Source: Garcia nutans
Lineage: Eukaryota > Streptophyta > Magnoliopsida > Malpighiales > Euphorbiaceae
DNA: 64,000 bases
NCBI GenBank assembly: GCA_947685225.1
Contig: CANTUV010000035.1
Span: forward strand, 3,107,501 to 3,171,500
Reading direction: 5' to 3'
Part shown: piece after piece, positions 11,802 through 23,210 of the stretch
Position numbering within the stretch: position 1 is the first letter of the stretch
Layout: each line of letters opens with the position of its first letter
Translations under genes and position numbers: made by a program
Notes under the pieces: model-generated
The model's input: the letters and a program-made list of their open reading frames with translations, nothing else
Databases searched by the model: none
Told to the model about the DNA's origin: nothing

Positions 11802-12330
11802 CCTCTGTTATTAACTTTTGATGTTTCCATAATCCATCAAACTGGTCTCAATTCTCATATAATGTTGAACAATATTTGCTTTTAATTTTTGATTGTTTTA
11901 TAATAGAGCTATACAGAACAACAGTATTCGACTAATACATGCAATTTCAAGAAAGCGAAGCATTTTCAACTAGCGCAAAACTAAGCCAGGGAGATGCAAA
12001 ATATATATTGTAGGCACCTGTTACACAAAGCATACAAATTTAAATCGTTTATGACAAAACAGTAAACATAGAACCAATACTAAAATGAGAAATTAACGTC
12101 GTTTAAAGGGATGGCAATGGGTGCATATCCGCTTACCGACCTTTTTTTAAAGCAGTAAAGATGAAATCCCTCAATACAGAAAGGAATAGAAGATACAAAT
12201 CGTGAACATGACAGACCCAAAAATAATATTTTACTTTCCTAAGCTGTTGCTAAGCTAACCTACTGCATCCTTTAGGCTAGATATTAATATGTCTACATGC
12301 CCAAATAACCACCATCTTGATATGCTGTGG
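11802..12330. other. convergent 3' region between NRG1-like copy 2 and SnRK2
   Basis: Copy 2 (plus) and the kinase gene (minus) end towards each other here. The stretch probably contains both 3'UTRs. A short GC-richer patch at 12110-12150 looks like a small transposon remnant but is too short to assign. No other gene is seen. Confidence 0.5.
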
Positions 12331-15300
12331 TTACAACGCATAAACTATCTCCCCACTACTATCCACATCAAGCTCAGATTCAGAATCAAAGTCGAGCATG
12401 TCATCGTCCATGTCAAGGTTGTCCATCATATACCGATTAAGACCATGTGCCCCAGCTGCAGGTATGGTGGCCTCAGAAATTATCTGCATAATGGTATCAA
12501 CACTCTGGATTGGTTGATCAGGCTCTTCAAACTGGTTGCTCATTGTCCTTTCCATTAGGTCCATGGGAAGATTCTTCAAAAACCACTCATGGTTCTTGAT
12601 TTGTACAATGCTAATCCTCTGTTGCATTTTTTAAATGGACAAAAGCAAAAGCCTTAACAAATGGTCACACAAGCAATAGACAAGTGGTTTAAATAATAAA
12701 AATGCATTATTCAGAACAATTGTCAGCAGCACATCAAAATTTTGCACAAGTTTTTCAGCAAACCAAGTTTCCAACCAAAATAACACAGGTAATTCAAATG
12801 TTTTGCACATCTATTGTATATAAAGGATGAAAATTTTGCATAAATGTTCATATGTGATTAACTTCATTTAATTTCAGCTTTACACAAGTTGCAGAGAATT
12901 GTTTACGCATCTTGTTTCTACAAATCACAACAGAGACAGAGAAGAAATTAACATCTGCTGTATTACTATGATATTTTTCATTCCTTTCAGTAAATCACCA
13001 TGTATATATGCATAGAGAGAACAAGACTAAGATTCCTCAATAACAGAAATTACTCACTGCTGCAGGATCAAAAACAAAAATCCGAGAGATCAGGTCACGG
13101 CACTCGGGGGATATCTGAACAAAGTCTGGAATGGAATACTGCACATTCAGAATTCTCTGCAAGGAACCAACAAGAACATTATCTTGCATTAAAGAAATTT
13201 TGCAGAAGGTATTTAGTAACAACAGGATCCAGTGACATACCTGTATTGTCTTCCTAAAGTCCTTTGGCTCATCAGGATCCTCAAAGGGGTATGCTCCGAC
13301 CAGCATCACATATAGGGTTACCCCACATGACCACACATCTGCAATCTGGTATTGCAGTACAGAAACAAAATTGAAACTTGTTTTTGCATTAAATAATCAA
13401 ATTCTGAAAAAACTTAAATGACACGAGATGAGTACGTTAGCACATGATCCAAATTATATATTGCATGAGCCTAAGGAAGATACAAGAAAGCAATGCAGAG
13501 TCACATGTATGTAACACATAAAATGCTCGCCATGATAAAATCTATCATCTTATATAACAGCTTAAAAAATTTAAGGCGGGCATATAACAAAGAGTCATCC
13601 AATACTGAGATAGAAGGGTTCCTGTTATCTGCTATATGGAACTGTATGCACTATGCATATATAATAAGGCAATCCAAATAGTCAACTACTCAAAACCCTT
13701 ACCTGCCACCAGATACACACACACTGACAAACAGACACATACATACAGATTAGATAATATATGATATCAAGAAGACCAAAACTCTATTGCTGTTAGGTGC
13801 TTTCAAGTATACTTTCTGAAGTATGATACTTCAAAATGGAAATTACATATGTGACTATGAACATCAATATACCACTTGTGAAGCACAGGACAATATCATA
13901 TATGGTTAAATTTGCATCTCCTCTTAGAACCAAAAGTTGTCAGTTTTTCTGTATCTAGTTTCTCTGAAATTTCAATTATCCTGTAGGATATGCATGTAGA
14001 ATATTCATAAAATGATAGAATGCTCTGATATGTACTCTCATACTCTGCTATTTTGGGTTATTTAAGACCTTTCCTAATGTACATTTTGAATTTCTCTTCA
14101 AACTATCTGCATTGCATTTTAGAAATGTGCCCTTTACTTCACCTAGGCACACTATTACTTCCACTCTGCAGCAATGCTCCAAGGGATCTGGATACATAAC
14201 ATACAATGTGTTTTTAATAACGCATGTGAGAAAGAAAAAAAGACAGATCAGAAGGGACCAATGATATAATACCAGTCTGCTGATACAAACTCGAACTTGA
14301 GATCAATGACTGCTTGATAAAAAGCAGCTTATGGTCTTTAAGGTGCTGGTGAAGGCAAAGGAAATAATTACCATAGTTCTTCCATAGAGAAAATGTGAGA
14401 TTTCATTACAAAGATTATAATAGCAGAGTAAATATAACTAACAAGAGAAGTATGCCCAAGTTCCTCCATGAAGTGAAACTAGAGGCATCCGAGGATGACA
14501 GGATAAGCTATCTTGGAAGTGTACATTTCATGCCAAACGCTAAATGTCAGTATTGATTCCAAAGGTCCACAAAAACCTAAAAAGGACCAATATTGGATAA
14601 TAGCTTATTATTGGCATAGTCACAGTTTACACTTGAGACCACCACAGCTAATATGGGTAGATTGCAAACAGAAAAGCAGGCCAACTTCTTCCCATGAAGA
14701 TGCTCACGCATAAATCGATAGGGTGCTATCCACACCTTAACTAAGCTTACTGCTTCCCATTTATGGGCGTTTAGAGCTTCAAGATACAATTTGGTAAATA
14801 TTTGTTTTAGGAGAAGCTCTTGGAGTTGGAAATGTCAACCGCTAAGGAAAAATGCATTATCCTATGTAACAAAAATTGTGAACATAAAACTACCCACAGT
14901 GCTTAAATGCTAAACTGTCCAGAACCAAAAGCAATATACAAAATCATAAAAAGAAAACTAATAATTAAAAGACAATACTTCTAGCTCATTGTATTACCAA
15001 TTTCCCAACCAATATCGATGATTACCAATCACTTCCAAAATAAAATAAGAATAAAAAATGTTTACAGAGTCCAACATCCTTCATCGAATCAATTAATAAA
15101 ACTAAATAATGAAATGCTATTTTTTAAACAATTTTTAAAAAATTATCAAAAGAATCCAAATTGCTCAAGGTGGTCAAAATAGAATATCTTTTTAATTGAA
15201 TTGTGAAGCACAAGAAATGGTGTTACCTTGCCATCATATTCTTGCCTCAACAACACCTCCGGAGCGATGTAAGCAGGAGTTCCTACTGTTGATTTTGGTT

Positions 15301-17223
15301 GTGAATGAAGCACTGAAGACTGGGAAAAACCAACGAGACAATAAGAAGAAGAAGAAGAAATTATCCAAAATTCTCCTTAGTCATTAAAAAGAGGACGACA
15401 ATCAACAAAGAAGTTGAGAATATAAAAGCCATTAGTCCCAAAAAGTTCAACATTTTAAGTATCTATTGTGCCTTGCCAACAATATAAGTCATCTTAAATT
15501 TAGAACTTCAACTCGTCCCATTTATTTCAGCAGTCCATTGTCATGAAAAGCAAGTCTCTTAACAAAGAACTGTAATTCTTGAATCATCCTAAATTAAAGG
15601 TATAGTTCTGTTTATTCAAAGAAAGAGGATTCCTAAAGTAGCATAGTCTTGAGACTTGATAGCAAGCATTAGAAAATTCACGATCTCAATCTTGAGTTCT
15701 AAGGGTTCATAAATGTACTAAAGTACATAAGCACATAATTGATACTGAAAAGGGCAGGACAACAGTGAAAGAGCAAGAGAAAGGAGAAGTGACAGGTAAT
15801 AGGTACTTTGTTACCTTGGAGTACCCAAAATCACAAATCTTCAACCGAGGAGCCTGGCTGCCATCCAGTAAAGTGTTCTCCAACTTCAGATCACGGTGAC
15901 ATACTTGCTTCATCAATATGGACAACATTCAAAAGCCAAAAAAGTTATGTAAAACTGTAATTTATATCTCAGCACATCAACAACAGCAGAGATGGGAGAC
16001 GGGGGATGACGGGTGGGATGGGAGGGAGGGGGATTGACAAAGGAAGTCTGAGTACCATAGCATGGCAATAGCTAACTCCCGATATGAGTTGTTGAAAAAA
16101 GAATCGAGCCTGAACCAGGAATCAAAGTCAAGAAACCATACAAAAAGGGAGAAATAATAGAAAAAGCATGATTATCATGTTGGAACATAAACCTCATCCT
16201 CGCTAAAGCGCCCAGCATTACATATTTTCTCAAAAAGCTCTCCACCAGAAGCATATTCCATCACAATGGCAAGATGGGTAGGAGTTAAAATGACCTGGAG
16301 TAAGATTTACAGCAACTTGTCAAATTAAGCCAGAACCCCTCCCCTCCAAACAAAAATGATCTTGAAAAGCCCAAAAAAGAAAGCTTACCTCTTTAAACCT
16401 CACAATGTTAGGGTGCCTAAGTGATCTGTGATTAATAATTTCTCTCTGAACATTTTCATCAATCTGCAATACAGTACCACAACAAAATCCTATAAGCATT
16501 CAAGAATTGTATCATTCAAGAATTAAATTAAAACACCGACCAAAACGGTACAATCCCAAAAGGCAAACAGCATAAGAATACTAATTCCAACTTAAACTCC
16601 CCGTTCCCAGAAAATAAAAAATATATTCGATACTATTCTTTACAGCTTCAATAAATATAGACTACTACTACATGCGTGAGTGTGTGCATTATATATTTGG
16701 GTCCTTTTGAAGGAAATTACATAAAAGGACCGATAACAATAAATATGAATTTCATTAAGCTGATCAAATGAACTTTATATAAACAAAATTCCAAAACATG
16801 CATCAACCAAATAAAGTAAGAAATTAAAACAAACAAAAAACCGAAACGATAAGCCCTGATACAATAAACTATCAAAAATTAAATGAGCAGCATTAAATTC
16901 CTATAATAATAATAATACTAAATTTAGTAGACGCAAAGATAATAACCAAACCAATCAATAAATCCCATAAATAGACCACCAAAATAATAAATAAAATAAT
17001 TATGTTATTTCCATAATAATCAATAAAATCCAAAAAGAAAACAAACCTTATCACCTCTTTCAATATACTTCACAGCAACAAGTTCCTTAGTAACCTTATC
17101 TCTCATTAATCGGGCAACTCCGAAGTTCCCCGCCCCGATATCCCGGACGAAATCGTACCGGTCACTATCGTGCATGATCGGCATATCCATACCAGGTCCT
17201 AAAGTTACCGTCGACCGATCCAT
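12331..17223 (-). CDS. SnRK2.3: SnRK2 protein kinase, subclass III (SnRK2.2/SnRK2.3-like)
   Basis: An ABA-activated Ser/Thr kinase that phosphorylates ABF/AREB transcription factors and is held off by clade A PP2Cs. Nine exons, all in phase, give 361 codons, the length I recall for Arabidopsis SnRK2.3: 17223-17047, 16463-16389, 16294-16193, 16109-16056, 15907-15815, 15319-15227, 13345-13241, 13156-13058, 12618-12331. Visible: glycine loop GAGNFG (30-35), catalytic Lys52, HRD (140-142), DFG (162-164), and an activation loop with Ser173 and Ser177, matching the activating serines of OST1. The C-terminal exon holds the SnRK2 box (DTIMQIISEATIP) and the acidic ABA box ending SSGEIVYAL, which marks subclass III and SnRK2.2/2.3 rather than OST1. 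Start chosen at MDRSTV because the family begins there; an in-frame ATG lies 13 codons upstream (17262). Intron 6 (15226-13346) is the longest. No damage seen. Confidence 0.97.
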
Positions 17224-17460
17224 TTCCCACGGTTCTGGTTTTTGCCTCTCTACCAAACTCAATGATCACATTAGATAATAACTTCCAAACCTCAAATCCA
17301 ACTGCGTTTCGTGCTCAAAACAACAATAACAATAACAAAGTACGGCGAGGCTGTAGATCGGTGATCGGTCTGCTTGAACTCAGTGAGTTGAGTTTGAGAG
17401 AGATTTATTTTGATCTGTCTCTGCAACAGTGACAAGAGAGAGAGAAGGAGAGGACTTTTT
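17224..17460 (-). promoter_or_regulatory. 5' leader/proximal promoter of the SnRK2 gene
   Basis: Composition is less AT-rich than the DNA to the right. On the minus strand it carries CT-rich tracts (17420-17450), common in plant leaders. The next 8.7 kb to the right has no gene, so the promoter is not shared. No specific factor site can be assigned by eye. Confidence 0.5.
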
Positions 17461-17699
17461 TTTTATTTTTTATTATAATGTTATTTTTTGGTTTTGATGA
17501 TGATAAGGAAGAGGAGAGATGAGATATTTATTAAGGAGAAGCCGGTGAATGAGACAAAAACAAGAACAGAGCTGTTAGTTGTCAATGGCAGGAGTGCCAG
17601 TGCTAGAGACAATAGAAACGACGGCGTTTTCCTGGTTGTTTTGTCTTGCTCTGCTTTTTTTTTTTTTGGGACTTTGTCAGTTTTTTTAAAATTTTTGAT

Positions 17700-17997
17700 A
17701 AAAATATAAAAATAATTTTAAATTTAACACATCTATACAATATTTATTAAAATATTAAATTTTATAAAAAATTTATTAAAATATCATATTTTTATTAATT
17801 TATAATAATTTTATAATGAATTTATTATAAATTTATCATAAGTTTATAATGAATTTATAAATAAGTTTATAATGAATTTATAAATTTTACACAGTTTATA
17901 ATGAGTTTATTATGAGTTTATAATAAAATAATTAAAATATCTCTGATAAAAAAGTAAAATTTTTTAAAAATACAGTGGAGGGTGTCATTTTCTCTAT
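17700..17997 (-). repeat. AT-rich dispersed repeat, copy B (inverted relative to copy A)
   Basis: Read on the minus strand, the order of blocks matches 7790-8040: an AAAATGACA block, a KINK of TTTTTTATC and ATTTTATTATAAA, then several ATAAACTCATTATAAACT-type units, then AAAATATGATATTTT. The two copies face each other across 10 kb holding NRG1-like copy 2 and the SnRK2 gene. Confidence 0.55.
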
Positions 17998-18455
17998 TTT
18001 TAATTTTTTACCAATTCAAATTTAAAATTTTTTAAAAATAAAAAAATAGAGAATGTAAATTATTTAAAATTAAAATAAGATTTTCATTACATTAAAAAAT
18101 TGTAAATAATTAAAAATAACTAAATTATTCCTATTTTTGGAATAACTTTTTAATCACCAATTCAATTTTAAAATTTTTAAAATAAAAAATAGAGAATGTA
18201 AATTATTAAAATTAAAATAATATTTTTAATATTATTACAAATTCATAAATTTTAAAATATAAATAATTAAAAATAACTAAATTATTCTCCTATTTTAGGA
18301 ATAACTTTTTAATCATCAATTCAATTTTAAAAATTTTAAAAAATAAAAAATAGATACTGTAAATTATTAAAATTAAAATAAGATTTTCATTACATTAAAA
18401 AGTTATAAAATAATAAATAATTAAAAATAACTAAATTATTCCTATTTTTGGAATA
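17998..18455. repeat. tandem repeat, three units of roughly 140-160 bp
   Basis: Units begin near 17998, 18141 and 18301. Each contains, in order: a CCAATTCAA/TCAATTCAA block, an AAATAGAGAATGTAAATTATT-like block, a TTAAAATAA block, and a closing TAAAAATAACTAAATTATTC followed by CTATTTTTGGAATAA. Divergence between units is modest. No coding potential. Confidence 0.75.
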
Positions 18456-19035
18456 ATCTTGATTAGAATGTGAATTACTAGTGATTGCTACTGAGTAAAT
18501 TAAGAAAATTTAAAAAAAAAATGAAATGCTATATGGTGATTTAAATGAATTATTTGTTTATTTTTATATCCTACCACTGGCACAAATTTATAAATTTGCT
18601 TAAATTGAAATTTATATGCACATATTGTCATGTTGAATTTACAAATGCTTTTAGCATTTCTTGTTTTTCAAATAAAAATATCTTAAATTTACTTTTTTAT
18701 TTAGTAACAAATTAATATTATCTACTAATTTTCATATTTTAAAATAAATTTATTTTTAAACTCTATCAAAATTATATCATTCATATTAAAATTAAATATA
18801 CATAAACATAAATATTTATTTATGACCTGCTTTTGAAGATCAATTTTTAATAGAATTTTCTTTTTTTAGAGTAAGACTTATCCTAATTTTTTGAAAGATG
18901 TAAATTATTTTAAATTAATAAAAAATAATATAATGAAAAGACAGAAGGACAAAGGATATACATAGTTGCTCAAATAGGATTAGTATATAGAGCGGTGGTC
19001 TGAAATTTGGGAATAAAGCAATTTATAAATTTATA

Positions 19036-19269
19036 CTCCTCCGTTTTATTAATGTAGAAAAAATTTTCTTTTTTTAGTATATTTTTTATATAAAAAATAT
19101 ATTATTTTAGATAAATTTTAGAGAGAGATAAAATATTATTTATATTCTTATCTTAAAAGTTTAATTTGAGAAATTTTTTTAAGGATATTTAAGTCAATAG
19201 AGATGAAAAAAATAAAATTTTTTTAATTTTTACATCCATCTTATTTTTTCTATGTTAATGAAACGGAGG
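19036..19269. mobile_element. Stowaway-type MITE, 234 bp
   Basis: The left end begins CTCCTCCGTTTTATTAATG and the right end is its near-perfect inverse (CATTAA-GAAACGGAGG form). The CTCC-TCCGT core is the Stowaway (Tc1/mariner) signature. The element is flanked by TA on both sides (19034-19035 and 19270-19271), the expected target duplication. It is non-autonomous, with no ORF. Confidence 0.85.
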
Positions 19270-19934
19270 TATTATATATTATATTATATATTAATAATAT
19301 TATTATTATTATTTACTAAATAAAGAAAAATAAGTTGTTGATTGAGTTTTGAGACTATAATTGGTGGATTAAGGAGTAAGAGATGCACAAATCTTAAACT
19401 TTAATTGGTTGGATTTCTATGGTTTTGAATTAATCAATTATCAATATGCAAATTTTTAATTATTATTATTATTATTAAAATTTTATTTGACCAATGAGAA
19501 TCCTTTCAACAATGAGTTGCCCTTTCATTGATGATAATACGTAGGTATTTTTCCAAACTGTAACTTTACTCATCCATTTGTTTTTTCTTTTTTTTTTTTG
19601 AAAAAATTATATTATAATTTATAAGTCTTTTTTTTAAATATTCATACAATTTTGTATATTTATCTCTAAAAATGGATATATTTTATATTAAATATATTTT
19701 TATAAAATATAACCAATATTAAAAAGGTAACGTGTTCATAATAATTAATAAAAATACAATACATTTATAGTGAAATTAATTTTGCTGTAGATTAATTGGC
19801 ATCGTATGTTGTTAGGTTTCAAACGGGATATTATGAATTAGAAGCAATGTCCAAAGATCTTAAAAATTTAATTGACTAAAATATGATTTGAGTATAACAC
19901 CGTCATAGAATGGGTGATTGATCTTGAAATACAA

Positions 19935-19960
19935 AATATATATATATATATATATATATT
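19935..19960. repeat. (AT)n microsatellite
   Basis: An uninterrupted AT dinucleotide run of about 12 units. Confidence 0.9.
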
Positions 19961-20351
19961 TCTGAAATAAGATTTTTTAAAAAATTGAAAATTAAAAATT
20001 GATTGTTCAAAAAATAATTTTACTTTTTGATCTATTTTTTAAAAATCCCATTTTCTTCTTTTCTTAAAAATAATATATATAAAATAAAAACTCATTATAT
20101 TTTCAAAGAGAAATAAAAAATAAGAAAAACTTGACTGCTATGATATTGTTAAATAGTTATGAAAACTTTAATTAAGCTATTATTTATTATATATTAAATT
20201 TTAATTTTAAGCATACCGGATTATATATAGTTTAATAATAAATATATATTTATTTAGATAATAAATTTAAAATTATTATTTTTTCTTTTTGAATATATTA
20301 AATGTAAAAAAGAAAAATCTAAGAAATTTGATTCATAATTTCAAATTAATT

Positions 20352-20387
<36 letters not shown>
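20352..20387. repeat. (TAA)n microsatellite
   Basis: About 12 uninterrupted trinucleotide units in AT-rich intergenic DNA. The flanks (19270-21640) hold no recognisable gene; a short less AT-rich patch follows at 20390-20480. Confidence 0.9.
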
Positions 20388-20388
<1 letters not shown>

Positions 20389-21648
20389 TCCAGCTCAAAG
20401 AATAATCCGGTGGGAGGTAGCTTTCTCAATTTCCAGATTCAGGTGGCCATATCCTTTCCCTTTCAGGATCCTTTTATTTTACTTCAATCCATCTTTTGTT
20501 TCTTTCTTTTAGACTAATAATAATAAATATCTCATAAAATGAAATATCCACTCTTTATCTGGAATATCAAAATTGGATACTATGGACCCCCAACTTTTTT
20601 CTATTAGGCAAATGATATATATAAATAACTAAATTTTGGTACTTTTTATTATAATCATTAAATAAATCTTTTAGGTGGATATTTATATATTTTATATTCA
20701 AATTAAAATTTTATCGAATACTTTATGCGTGTGAATTTTTAATGACTAAATTGAAAAAAAAAGACTCTCAAAATTCGATAGGAGGTGGTTTATGTTTATT
20801 ATTTTTTTATTCTTTTGATTATTTTTTCACTCAAAACATTTTAAATTTTTTAATTAAAAATATTATTTTTATTATTTTTAATTTTCACAAATTGAAACAA
20901 TATTATTTTTAATTTTTTCTAAAATTCAATTTATGAATTGAAAACCATTTTTTATTTTTTTCTTTAAAATATTTTTTTTAATTTTTAAGTGACAAATATT
21001 ATTTTAATTGAAAATTTTAAAAGAAAAATAAAGGATTATTTTGCATATCAAAATATTAAATAAGTAATTTATTGATTTGAATGTGACCTCCAAATAAATC
21101 TTAAATATTGACCATTAAATTATTGACTTATACAATATAATTTATATAAACCCTTGCGATCGTTTAATATATATATATAATAGTTATTTTTATTAAAATA
21201 ATATATTCTAATTTAATAAATTTGAATTATATGAATATTTTACTTACAAAATTTTAAAAATATATTGACTGAATAAAGTAACTAATGAAAATTAAATAAA
21301 ATTTTGAGAAAAATTTATTATTTGAGTTTTTGAAAATTAAATAATTTTTAAAATAAAATAACATTTTCACTTAAAATAATTTTTAATTGAAAATAAAATA
21401 ATTAAATAACTTAAAAGATTGTTAAATTTTGAAATTTTTTGTAATGTGAGCCTTTTCATCTTCTTCTTTTTTTCTTTTTTTTTTTTTATATCTAGGACGG
21501 CCGTCAGCGGAGGGGGCTGCAGTAGCACTAGACCAATTAAGATCACTGGTTCCCTTTTAATTTTTTTAAGATATAGCCTTTAAATAGTTTTTTTTTTTTT
21601 TCCATTTTCATAGTGACATCTTTTGTGTAAGTGTAAGGGGGTTAATGT

Positions 21649-21959
21649 TAGGGGTTAATATGGATCAAGTTTTATTGAGTTTGAGTAATTTTTTTAACTT
21701 GATTGAACCTGACTAAAGATAAAAAAAGATCAAACTAAAATCACTTAAGTTTTTTAAAATTTCGGTTGAACTGAATTAATTTTAAGTTTGATCGGTTTTA
21801 GATTAAATTAAAAAAATAAATTTTAACCCAATCACCTAATTAAATTTAAACTTTTTTAAAAATATAAACTCAAATTTACCTGTATATATAATATAAATCG
21901 ATCGAATATGATCAAAATACACTTAATTCCATCGGATTAGATAAATTTACACAACTTCA
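21649..21959. mobile_element. hAT-type MITE, 311 bp
   Basis: The left end reads TAGGGGTTAATATGGATC and resembles the left end of the larger hAT element at 54223. It is flanked by a perfect 8-bp direct repeat, GTTAATGT (21641-21648 and 21960-21967), the hAT target-duplication length. Two more bases also match by chance or by terminal identity. The right end, inverted (TGAAGTTGTGTAAAT), is only partly similar to the left. No ORF. Confidence 0.7.
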
Positions 21960-22228
21960 GTTAATGTTACTGATGGGGCTCTGCAATATATAGAATTTAG
22001 ATTTTCACAGTGATTTTGTGGTATTCAGCAGTCAACCAATCTCCCTTTAGCATCACAATCACAGTATAAATCCTTTGCATTCCCACCTATTGCTTCTTTA
22101 ATATTTTTTTTTCGAGGAAGTGCTTTGATGATGTTATCAGTATGCTCATTTATTTTTGGCACATAGTTCGGGTGTTTCTTTTTTATTACTCTCAATCTAC
22201 TATGTTTATACGTCTGATGATGCTTTTA

Positions 22229-23203
22229 AGACTATCTCCAATCCAAACTTTATTTTAGAGTAATTTTATCACTGAAAATAAAGTAAATTTTAAACTTTTT
22301 ATTATCTACATTTCTAATTTATTTACACTATTTTTAACTCTATAAAATATATCTCTTTGTTACATAGAATGTTTTTTCTACTTTTTTTTTATTAAATTAG
22401 TAAAGATATTTTTCAATTATTAGATTTTGAATAATGTAATTTGTGAAAATTAATTTAAAATAATTATTTAATAAATTTTATTTAATATTCAATTAAAATA
22501 TGATATTTAGAAATCCTATGTATTTTATTTACTTCAAAGATAAATAGAAATATAAGTACATATATTTAGATTAATTTTTTAAATTATTTTATTTATTTCA
22601 AATATAAATAGAAATATAATAAATACATATATTTAGATCAATTTTTTAAATTACCATACTTCTCCCACAAATAATCAACTAATACATTTTGAAGTACGTA
22701 ACGAGTATCTTTATCCTTAATTTTTCTATGTCACTCAAAAAAATTATTTGAAACGATAATTTTTTTAATATTTAGATTTATAAAGTTAATTAATCCTAAT
22801 ATTTTTAATTTTTATAATCTTAATAATGCATATATATGTATCAATATATTAAAATTTAAACATATTTAATTTTTAACATTTATTTTATTTTATCTTATTA
22901 ATAATTAAAATTAAGTTTTAATTTGATATTTTTAATTTTAGATATAATTAAAATGAAAATAGAAAATAATTTATTTTTTATTAATTAAAATAAAAATAAA
23001 AATTTAGCTAGTGTGATTAATATATTTTTATTAAATAGAAATTCAACATATAATATTAAAAAAAATCTAATTTCTAATATATTTAAGAAAAAAAATATAG
23101 AGGGATAGCGCTGCTAAAGCAGTGAGATTTATAGACTAATTTTATTGTGGCGCCAAAAACCGCCCAACATTGGAGCACAAAAGCGCCTCCTTGGAGATGC
23201 CCT
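22229..23203. mobile_element. possible degenerate inverted-terminus element
   Basis: A left edge containing GACTATCTCCAATCC and a right edge whose inverse contains GGGCATCTCCAAGGAGG recall a common plant terminal motif (GGGCATCTCCAA). The interior is AT-rich and non-coding except for the GC-richer last 100 bases. No matching target duplication was found, so the assignment is weak. Confidence 0.3.
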
Positions 23204-23210
23204 GAGTGGT

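Noticed and set aside
12110..12150. Short GGGATGGCAATGGG-type patch resembling a common plant transposon end
   Set aside because: Too short, with no second end or target duplication.
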